A DNA stretch of 8,963 bases. It comes from Campylobacterales bacterium (GTDB lineage Bacteria > Campylobacterota > Campylobacteria > Campylobacterales > QNZT01). Positions 1 through 5,946 of the stretch are shown piece by piece (position 1 is the first letter of the stretch; each line of letters starts with the position of its first letter). The position numbers and the translations under genes were made by a program. The stretch lies in contig WGAE01000240.1 of assembly GCA_015489185.1 (NCBI GenBank), forward strand, positions 1 to 8,963, written 5' to 3'. The notes under the pieces were generated by a model. That model saw only the letters and a program-made list of their open reading frames with translations. It was not told where the DNA came from and made no database searches.

Positions 1-795
1 GATTTGATACCGATCCCCTGCGACACTTTTCAGGAAGCGATGTGGCTTGCTGAAAACGGTGAAGCCTATCTGGCGATGATTCCGCTTGAAAATTCGACGG
101 CGGGTCGTGTCGAGGAGATCTACCGTCTGATTCCAAAAATGAAACTACATGTGATCGGCGAACATTTTGAGCCGGTGACACACTGTCTGCTGGCATCTCA
201 TGAAGCTACTTTGCAGTCGATTCGTACCGTTGCGTCACATCCGCAGGCGCTGGCACAATGTCATAACAATATTGCAATGCTGGGACTGGAGGCGATTGCG
301 AAACTCGATACGGCGGGAGCGGCAAAAGAGATTGCGGAAGATGCCGATCCGACGAAGGCGGCGATTGCCTCGAAACTTGCGGCGGAGATTTATGATTTGC
401 AGATTCTCAAAGAGCATTTTGAGGATGTTCCCGGCAATACCACACGTTTTTTTATCCTCTCTTCGCAAAAGCAGATTCCGAAATACGATCCTAAAATGCC
501 CTACATTACCTCTTTGATTTTTCAGGTGCGCAATATTCCGGCGGCACTCTACAAAGCACTGGGCGGTTTTGCGACCAACGGGATCAATTTGCTCAAAATC
601 GAAAGTTATATGAGCAATCGCCTGACGGAAGGGAGTCAGTTTCATGTCGACATCGACGGACATATCGATGCCAGGCCGATGCGTCTGGCTCTGGAGGAGC
701 TGGCGTTTTTTGCAGACGATGTTCGGATACTCGGGTGTTTTGAAAGTCATCGGTTTCGCTGTGAACTGGTGGATAAACAGCAGAATACGTTATAA
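1..795 (+). CDS. pheA: Prephenate dehydratase, 5'-truncated by window edge
   Basis: This enzyme converts prephenate to phenylpyruvate in cytoplasmic phenylalanine synthesis. The frame is open from base 1, so the start lies outside the window; the TTG at 4 is probably only an internal Leu codon. Family comparison suggests some 25-30 N-terminal residues are missing. Visible in order are the IPLENSTAGRVEEIY block (about 82-126), SHPQALAQC, DPTKAAIASKLAAEIY, and the catalytic Thr-Arg-Phe at 442-450 within NTTRFFIL. A C-terminal ACT regulatory domain runs from about 502 to 760 and usually senses phenylalanine. The ACT signature reads IPAALYKALGGFATNG and IESYM, instead of the GALV and ESRP of E. 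coli-type P-proteins. That pattern, and the overall wording, resemble the monofunctional alphaproteobacterial-type enzyme. Whether a chorismate mutase domain precedes it cannot be seen, but the likely short missing part argues against one. luxS follows after 30 bases on the same strand. Confidence 0.93.
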   Translation, partial: DLIPIPCDTFQEAMWLAENGEAYLAMIPLENSTAGRVEEIYRLIPKMKLHVIGEHFEPVTHCLLASHEATLQSIRTVASHPQALAQCHNNIAMLGLEAIAKLDTAGAAKEIAEDADPTKAAIASKLAAEIYDLQILKEHFEDVPGNTTRFFILSSQKQIPKYDPKMPYITSLIFQVRNIPAALYKALGGFATNGINLLKIESYMSNRLTEGSQFHVDIDGHIDARPMRLALEELAFFADDVRILGCFESHRFRCELVDKQQNTL

Positions 796-796
796 T
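791..796 (+). promoter_or_regulatory. Candidate -10 element for luxS-bioA
   Basis: A perfect TATAAT overlaps the pheA-like stop codon. Transcription from it would begin near 803, leaving a leader of about 20 bases that holds the luxS ribosome binding site (AAAAAGGA, 811-818). No good -35 hexamer is visible upstream, although epsilonproteobacterial housekeeping promoters often lack a conserved one. It may let luxS-bioA be expressed independently of the pheA-like gene. It could also be chance, because TATAAT arises easily where a TTA-TAA pair ends a gene. Confidence 0.4.
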
Positions 797-825
797 CACA
801 CATATTAAACAAAAAGGATCATACT

Positions 826-1341
826 ATGCCGATGTTAGACAGTTTTATGGTAGACCATACCAAAATGATCGCTCCCGCCGTGCGGGTCGCGAAGAAGATG
901 CAAACCCCGTGCGGGGATACAATTACCGTATTTGATTTGCGTTTTTACAAACCGAACGAGGGATTGATGAGCGAAAAGGGCACGCATACGCTCGAACACC
1001 TTTTCGCCGGTTTTATCCGTGATCATCTCAACAGCGACGATGTCGAGATTATCGACGTCTCACCGATGGGGTGTCGTACCGGATTTTATATGAGTGTCAT
1101 CGGTGAGCCGGACGAGGAGCGTGTCGCCAAAGCCTGGGAAGCGGCGATGCGGGATGTACTGGAGGTTAAAAGTCAGGATGAAATTCCTGAACTGAATATC
1201 TATCAGTGCGGTACATGTAAAATGCACTCGCTGGAAGAGGCGCAGGAGATTGCCCGTTATGTACTTGAACACGGTATCGGCGTGATGGATAATGAAGCGC
1301 TGAAGCTCGATCCTGAAAAGGTCAAACACGCTACATGCTGA
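826..1341 (+). CDS. luxS: S-ribosylhomocysteine lyase LuxS (AI-2 synthase)
   Basis: LuxS cleaves S-ribosylhomocysteine to homocysteine and 4,5-dihydroxy-2,3-pentanedione, the precursor of autoinducer-2. It is the second step of S-adenosylhomocysteine recycling after the Pfs nucleosidase and acts in the cytoplasm as a metal-dependent homodimer. The 171-residue length is normal. The metal ligands are present: His54 and His58 in HTLEH, and Cys128 in YQCGT. Glu57 (general base) and Cys83 in MGCRTGFY (catalytic acid/base) are also intact, so the enzyme should be active. The ATG start has AAAAAGGA seven bases upstream and gives the usual N-terminus MPMLDSF with VDHTK following. An extra Cys131 sits three residues after the metal-binding Cys128. 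The bioA start codon lies inside the last codons of this gene. luxS may have its own promoter at 791-796. Confidence 0.98.
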   Translation: MPMLDSFMVDHTKMIAPAVRVAKKMQTPCGDTITVFDLRFYKPNEGLMSEKGTHTLEHLFAGFIRDHLNSDDVEIIDVSPMGCRTGFYMSVIGEPDEERVAKAWEAAMRDVLEVKSQDEIPELNIYQCGTCKMHSLEEAQEIARYVLEHGIGVMDNEALKLDPEKVKHATC

Positions 1342-2639
1342 CCAACGCTATCATGCGGGAAAGGGATCTTGCTCATATCTGGCATCCCTGTTCCCAGATG
1401 AAAGATTACGAGACGCTCCCTTTTATACCGATCAAGTCGGGCAAAGGGGCATATCTCTACGATTTTGACGGCAATCGATACCTCGATGCGATCAGTTCAT
1501 GGTGGGTCAATCTCTTCGGTCACGCCAACGCCTATATCAACGAAAAACTCAAAGAGCAGGTTGATACACTCGAGCATGTTATCTTTGCGGGATTTAGTCA
1601 TGAACCGGCGATTCGTCTTGCGGAGCGGTTGGTTGCATTGACGCCTGAAAAGTTGACCAAACTCTTTTTTGCCGACAACGGGTCTAGCGCAATTGAAATC
1701 GCACTCAAGATGAGTTTTCAATATTTCAAAAATCATGGTGAAATCAGGGAAATTTTCATCTCATTGGAAAACTCCTATCATGGTGAAACGATGGGTGCGC
1801 TCGCAGTGGGAGATGTGGCGCTTTACAAAGAGATTTATGAAGAGATTTTGATCAAGACGGTTCAGGCAAAATCTCCGGCGCTCCACTCTGAAGATGAGGC
1901 ACTTGACTCGATGGCATCTTTACTGGAAAAACATGCCGGGCGTGTTTCTGCGGTGGTGATTGAACCGCTGGTGCAGTGTGCCGGATCGATGGCGATGTAT
2001 GACGCATCTTACATCCGGGAGTTGCAAAAACTGTGTGACAAATACGGCGTCTTTTTGATCGCGGATGAGATCGCCGTGGGATTTGGGCGTACAGGGACGA
2101 TGTTTGCCTGTGAACAGGCGGATGTCGTGCCCGATTTTCTCTGCCTCTCCAAAGGGATTACCGGCGGGTATCTCCCGCTTTCGGTTGTGATGACAAGCGA
2201 TGAGGTCTACAGCGCTTTTTACTGTGATTACAGCGAAGGAAAATCGTTTCTCGATTCGCACAGTTATACCGGCAATACACTCGCCTGTACTGCAGCAAAT
2301 GCGACACTGGATATTTTCGAAAATGAACAGGTACTGGAAAAAAATCTTCAAAAAATCGAGAAATTATCGAAACTGCTGGAGCGTTTTAAAATGTTGCCCA
2401 ATGTCTGTGACGTCAGACAGCGGGGGATGATCGCCGCTGTCGAGATGCAAGGGTACGATCCTGCCGATCGGATCGGTCTGCAGGTCTACCGCTATGCACT
2501 CTCTCATGAAGTGCTGCTTCGACCACTTGGAAATGTGGTCTATTTTATGCCGCCTTATATTGTCACCGATGCAGAACTGGAGACGATGACCGATGTCGCG
2601 TACGAGGCGATACATAGTCTGGCTGAAAAAGTTACCTGA
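1335..2639 (+). CDS. bioA: Adenosylmethionine-8-amino-7-oxononanoate aminotransferase BioA
   Basis: A class III PLP aminotransferase of biotin synthesis that converts 8-amino-7-oxononanoate (KAPA) to 7,8-diaminononanoate (DAPA), usually with S-adenosylmethionine as amino donor. At 434 residues it matches the family (E. coli enzyme about 430). Diagnostic blocks are WHPCSQM (16-22), SSWW (54-57), the phosphate-binding GSS (116-118), YHGET (149-152 and neighbours), the cofactor Asp244 in ADEIAVGFGRTG, the Schiff-base Lys273 in LSKGITGG, and the substrate-side Arg396 in RPLGN. The ATG at 1335 overlaps the luxS end by seven bases (ATGCTGA), with AAAAGG about 13 bases upstream inside luxS, implying translational coupling. 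A second ATG at 1353 lacks a ribosome binding site. Donor choice (SAM or lysine, as in BioK relatives) cannot be decided by eye. No other biotin gene lies in the window. Its last eight bases overlap the convergent TRAP gene. Confidence 0.95.
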   Translation: MLTNAIMRERDLAHIWHPCSQMKDYETLPFIPIKSGKGAYLYDFDGNRYLDAISSWWVNLFGHANAYINEKLKEQVDTLEHVIFAGFSHEPAIRLAERLVALTPEKLTKLFFADNGSSAIEIALKMSFQYFKNHGEIREIFISLENSYHGETMGALAVGDVALYKEIYEEILIKTVQAKSPALHSEDEALDSMASLLEKHAGRVSAVVIEPLVQCAGSMAMYDASYIRELQKLCDKYGVFLIADEIAVGFGRTGTMFACEQADVVPDFLCLSKGITGGYLPLSVVMTSDEVYSAFYCDYSEGKSFLDSHSYTGNTLACTAANATLDIFENEQVLEKNLQKIEKLSKLLERFKMLPNVCDVRQRGMIAAVEMQGYDPADRIGLQVYRYALSHEVLLRPLGNVVYFMPPYIVTDAELETMTDVAYEAIHSLAEKVT

Positions 2640-3744
2640 TTTCCAGATACTTTTCCAGCCCGATTTCGGTCCACTTTTTGTTCAGTTCCAAAAATGCCCA
2701 GGCGTTTTCCCAGACCCGTTTGAAATCCGCGCTTTTTTTACTCTTTTCGTCGGCGACTTCCAGCATCGCTTTTTTTGCCGCTTTGAGTACGTCTGACGGT
2801 AACTGGTCGATTTTCACTCCCGCCGCTTCGACCACTTTGAGCTGTCTGGCGTTTTCGAGCTGAAACTGGCTGAGCATTGTGGCGTTAAGCTCCTGAGAGG
2901 CGATCTCTATCATTAGTTTCTGTTCGTCCGAGAGTTTGTCAAACTTCTTCTTGTTGAAAACAAGACTCAGCATACTTCCGGGTTCGTGCCAGCCGGTATA
3001 GTAATATTTTGCGACTTTGTGAAAGCCCATTTTGGTATCTAGTGAGGGTCCGAGCCATTCGGTAGCATCAAGTACGTTTCGCTCCAGCGCGACATAGATT
3101 TCACCTGCGGGAAGCAGGGTCGGCTTGACACCCAGTTTGGCGAAAACTTCACCTCCCAGACCCGGGATGCGCATCTTCAATCCTTTCAGATCGTCAAGGC
3201 TTTTGATCTCTTTTTTGAACCAGCCGCCCATCTGTACACCGGTGTTGCCCCCTTTGAAGGGGACCAGATTGTATTTAGCGTAAAGTTCCCGCCACAGTTT
3301 CATCCCGTCACCCCAGTCGAGCCAGGCGTTCATCTCCTGTGCGGTCATACCGAAGGGAAAACCGGTAAAGAGGTTAAATGCTTCGTTTTTACCTTTGTAG
3401 TAGTATGCTGCGGAGTGGTAGGCGTCGATCGCACCCGCACTGGTTGCATCAAAAACTCCCAGTGCCGGAACGAGGACATTTTTAGGAAAAACTTTGACTT
3501 CGATACTTCCTCCGCTCATCTGTGTCAGACGCGTCGCAAAGCGCTCAATTCCCTCTCCCATGATCGGGAAGTTTGCGGGCCAGCTGGTGGCAAGTTTGAT
3601 TTTGACTCTTTTACCGCGATTGTAATGAAAACTCTTTTTTTCATGAGAGAGTTTCGGATCTTTGGGAAGTTCACGGCATCCGCTTGCACCTGCGGCGATT
3701 GCCGCTGCAGAGAGTGACGTTTTGATAAAGTCGCGTCGTTTCAT
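2632..3744 (-). CDS. TRAP transporter substrate-binding protein (DctP/TakP-like)
   Basis: An extracytoplasmic receptor that captures organic acids for a tripartite ATP-independent (TRAP) transporter. The 370-residue product opens with MKRRDFIK, a twin-arginine export motif, then an Ala-rich stretch to GASGC, where Cys23 could be lipidated. The mature domain starts near VKIKLATSWP (47-56). Gln171 in GVQMGGW, Arg192 in MRIPGLGG (the carboxylate-binding arginine of the family) and Glu229-Trp230 in DATEWLGP match the TakP type, which binds 2-oxo acids such as pyruvate; this assignment is from memory of the family. The ATG has a near-perfect AAGGAGG (3749-3755) that also contains the stop codon of the upstream exchanger gene, so the two are translationally coupled. 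No DctQ or DctM membrane subunit is present in the window, so its transporter must be encoded elsewhere or the protein has another role. The 3' end overlaps convergent bioA. Confidence 0.92.
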   Translation of the reverse strand: MKRRDFIKTSLSAAAIAAGASGCRELPKDPKLSHEKKSFHYNRGKRVKIKLATSWPANFPIMGEGIERFATRLTQMSGGSIEVKVFPKNVLVPALGVFDATSAGAIDAYHSAAYYYKGKNEAFNLFTGFPFGMTAQEMNAWLDWGDGMKLWRELYAKYNLVPFKGGNTGVQMGGWFKKEIKSLDDLKGLKMRIPGLGGEVFAKLGVKPTLLPAGEIYVALERNVLDATEWLGPSLDTKMGFHKVAKYYYTGWHEPGSMLSLVFNKKKFDKLSDEQKLMIEIASQELNATMLSQFQLENARQLKVVEAAGVKIDQLPSDVLKAAKKAMLEVADEKSKKSADFKRVWENAWAFLELNKKWTEIGLEKYLEIR

Positions 3745-3753
3745 GAAGCCTCC

Positions 3754-4929
3754 TTAGTAAAGTGCCGCGATAACCGCGTAACATAGAAAAAGCATCAGAT
3801 GGGAAATACCTTCAAAATAGTTGGTTTCACCGTCATCGGTCGTTTTCCAGGCAAGAATAATTGTAAAAATCAGCGCACCGATTTCGAGCGGGTTGAAGCT
3901 CAGCGGCAGCTGGACATCGGCGATGTACCCAAGTACCAGCAGGGAAGGAACCGTCAGCAAAATCGAGACGGTCGATGCCCCCATCGCAATATTGACGACA
4001 CGCTGGATCTGATCGTTTTTGGCGGCTTTAACGGCAGTGAAGATCTCCGGTGCTACGGAGATAATGGCGATTGTCAGACCAGCAAGCCCTGTGGAGATCC
4101 CCAGCTCTTTAAACAGATGCATTCCGTCGTGTGCGAAAATCTCCGCCAGGATACCGATAAGAAAAATGAGTGCGAAAATGACGATGAAATTGACCAGAGA
4201 CGGAAGTTTGTCGAAAATATAATTTTCATGCATCTCTTCACCGCTACCGTTTTCACTCTCCATCAGTTTACGCTTGTAGCGGAAAATACGGCTTTTTGCG
4301 GTTGCTTTGAAAAAGTGGGTATGGGTTTTTGTCTGGAAAATCAAAATGGTGATATAGAAAAGAAAAAGCAGTCCGCCGATCATGTAGCTCGCTTTTTCGA
4401 CAGTTTGTGTGTCATGTCCGCTGTGTCCGAGAATACTCGGAACCAGAAGCGCCAGTGACGCGACATAGAGAATGGTGGTGTAGGAGCTGGAGGTATCTTC
4501 GTTGTGCTGCTGTTCCGAAAATGCGAGCCCACCGATAAATACCGCCAGTCCGAGCAAAACGTTCATGTCGACAATGACCGCCGAAATGATACCACCCTGA
4601 ACCGTCTGCATTGCGGCAGGTGTCGCGGTTGCCTGTAGCATAATGTTAAAAAGCAGGATAATTTCGACCGCGACCGCGGTAAAGGTCAGAACGAAACTGC
4701 CGTAAGGTTCATCCAACCTCTCGGCAAGGATATCGGCAACTTCCGAAACGGTGATAGAGAGCGATATAATCGCCAAAGCCGCAAAAATCGTGCTGATCGT
4801 GCCGTTACCGATATGGTGAAAATAGTAAGCGACGACAGAGAGCAGGATACCGCTGAAGATATCCCAGTAATTTTCGAAGAACGCGCCGGCAGACGAAATG
4901 TTCCGGTGCGTGTCGGAATGTGAATCCAT
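3754..4929 (-). CDS. ChaA-like Ca2+(Na+)/H+ antiporter, CaCA superfamily
   Basis: A 391-residue inner-membrane protein with about 11 hydrophobic segments in two halves separated by a hydrophilic loop (about 200-242) rich in Lys, Arg and Glu. The two halves carry the paired repeats of cation/proton exchangers. The first is LDEPYGSFVLTFTAVAVEI (Glu74, Glu89). The second is ISVAPEIFTAVKAAKNDQIQR followed by VVNIAMGASTVSILLTVP (Glu295, Asn313). Both resemble E. coli ChaA, which exports Ca2+, Na+ or K+ in exchange for protons, so a role in ion or pH homeostasis is likely; the ion cannot be read from sequence. Soluble ends and loops contain several His clusters (HSDTH, GHSGHD, THTH). The ATG at 4929 is preceded by GAGGAG (4942-4947), which encodes the last Glu-Glu of the upstream gene, and the intergenic gap is six bases. 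The gene ends inside the ribosome binding site of the TRAP receptor gene. Confidence 0.88.
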   Translation of the reverse strand: MDSHSDTHRNISSAGAFFENYWDIFSGILLSVVAYYFHHIGNGTISTIFAALAIISLSITVSEVADILAERLDEPYGSFVLTFTAVAVEIILLFNIMLQATATPAAMQTVQGGIISAVIVDMNVLLGLAVFIGGLAFSEQQHNEDTSSSYTTILYVASLALLVPSILGHSGHDTQTVEKASYMIGGLLFLFYITILIFQTKTHTHFFKATAKSRIFRYKRKLMESENGSGEEMHENYIFDKLPSLVNFIVIFALIFLIGILAEIFAHDGMHLFKELGISTGLAGLTIAIISVAPEIFTAVKAAKNDQIQRVVNIAMGASTVSILLTVPSLLVLGYIADVQLPLSFNPLEIGALIFTIILAWKTTDDGETNYFEGISHLMLFLCYAVIAALY

Positions 4930-4935
4930 TACGGT

Positions 4936-5946
4936 TTATAACTCCTCAAACAGAGACTGTGGCTCTTTTTTTGTCAAATTTTTGATGGTTTGGACCACCT
5001 GTTGGGGGTCTGCACTGATTATAGCGAAATTAAATTCAATCTCTTTTAATTTTTCGATTTCCTCGACAGAACGATAACGCAAAGCGGCAGAGATCGGACA
5101 GTCTGACGTATCGATTTCATGCGAATAGACACAGAGCAGTTTCGCCCATGAGGCTTTTTCTTTGACATAATTTGCGACATCCGCCAGCATCGCGGCATCT
5201 TTTGTGACGATCAGTGTCAGGGGCGTGGTGCCGAAGGGTTTAAGCTGCAACCTCTTGGTAACAAACAGCGGATAAAAATAGGGTGTATAGTCGCACTTGT
5301 GCACATCAAACGGGATTTCCCGTGTCTGGAGAAAATCGAGTACTTTGGTAAGTTGCGGTAAAAAAAGTTCGGGTACTTTGATATTTTCATAAAGGTGATT
5401 CCGATAATAGAAACTCGACTGTAACAGGGTGGTTTTAAAAATCGAAACTTCCTCTTTTGTGGGTGTTTCGATGATCGTATAGGCGGGATAGACCTGGCGG
5501 ATAAAGTTTTCATCACTTCCGATAACAATGCTTTCAGGTGCCGCTTCCATCAGACGATGAAAATTTTTTCTGATATCCTCTGTCAAAAAGACCAGTCGGT
5601 CACGATGCGCCACCTTTTGCATCAGTGCAACCGATACGGGATCGAAGCAGACAAAGCTCAGCGATTTTTGGGAAAGGTAGTAACGAAGCAGACTGATCAG
5701 CGCGTTTTCGATACTTTCACACCGAAGCCAGCCCACTTCTTCATCGTAAACGGGAATTTTCCGATCACTCAGGATAGCATACGCTCCGCGTATCAGCGCT
5801 TTTTTGATTTGCTGGGGATCCCGACCGATGAAAAGATCACCCATTTTGACCTTTTCCGGTTCGAAAACGATCGCCTCAAAAGAGGTGATTGCCGGTTCGT
5901 TGACGAGTTTTGCGTGTGTCAGTTTCGCTAGATTTTCGAAGGTCAT
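4936..5946 (-). CDS. MurE/MurF N-terminal-domain-like protein lacking an ATP-binding motif
   Basis: A 336-residue predicted cytoplasmic protein. The N-terminal 90 residues read like the UDP-precursor-binding domain of MurE/MurF ligases. ITSFEAIVFEPEKVKMGDLFIG matches the family pattern of a strand followed by DSRKVxPGDLFVA, and ALIRGAYAILSDRKIP matches AxxxGAxxxxxE. Where these ligases have the P-loop GTxGKT, this protein has SFVCFDPVSVALMQ (about 97-110), with no Gly-Lys-Thr. No Mur-ligase central or C-terminal motif is visible in the remainder. An ATP-dependent ligase activity is therefore unlikely, and a binding, scaffolding or otherwise diverged role is possible. There is no signal peptide or membrane segment. 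The start codon overlaps the metG stop as ATGA with no clear ribosome binding site, so translation probably depends on termination-reinitiation from metG. I believe similar proteins sit beside metG in other Campylobacterota, but this is unverified. Confidence 0.72.
   Translation of the reverse strand: MTFENLAKLTHAKLVNEPAITSFEAIVFEPEKVKMGDLFIGRDPQQIKKALIRGAYAILSDRKIPVYDEEVGWLRCESIENALISLLRYYLSQKSLSFVCFDPVSVALMQKVAHRDRLVFLTEDIRKNFHRLMEAAPESIVIGSDENFIRQVYPAYTIIETPTKEEVSIFKTTLLQSSFYYRNHLYENIKVPELFLPQLTKVLDFLQTREIPFDVHKCDYTPYFYPLFVTKRLQLKPFGTTPLTLIVTKDAAMLADVANYVKEKASWAKLLCVYSHEIDTSDCPISAALRYRSVEEIEKLKEIEFNFAIISADPQQVVQTIKNLTKKEPQSLFEEL

Noticed and set aside
1208..1227. Extra Cys131 beside the metal-binding Cys128 of LuxS
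   Set aside because: The normal metal and catalytic residues are all intact and this position varies in the family, so it is probably a neutral substitution.
2521..2540. Six-base inverted repeat GACCAC/GTGGTC with an eight-base loop
   Set aside because: It lies in the bioA coding sequence for RPLGNVV and is not followed by a T-run on either strand, so it is not supported as a terminator.
3799..4458. Long open frame antisense to the exchanger gene
   Set aside because: Its translation is a low-complexity mirror of membrane codons with no recognisable domain, and the opposite strand encodes a clear transporter.
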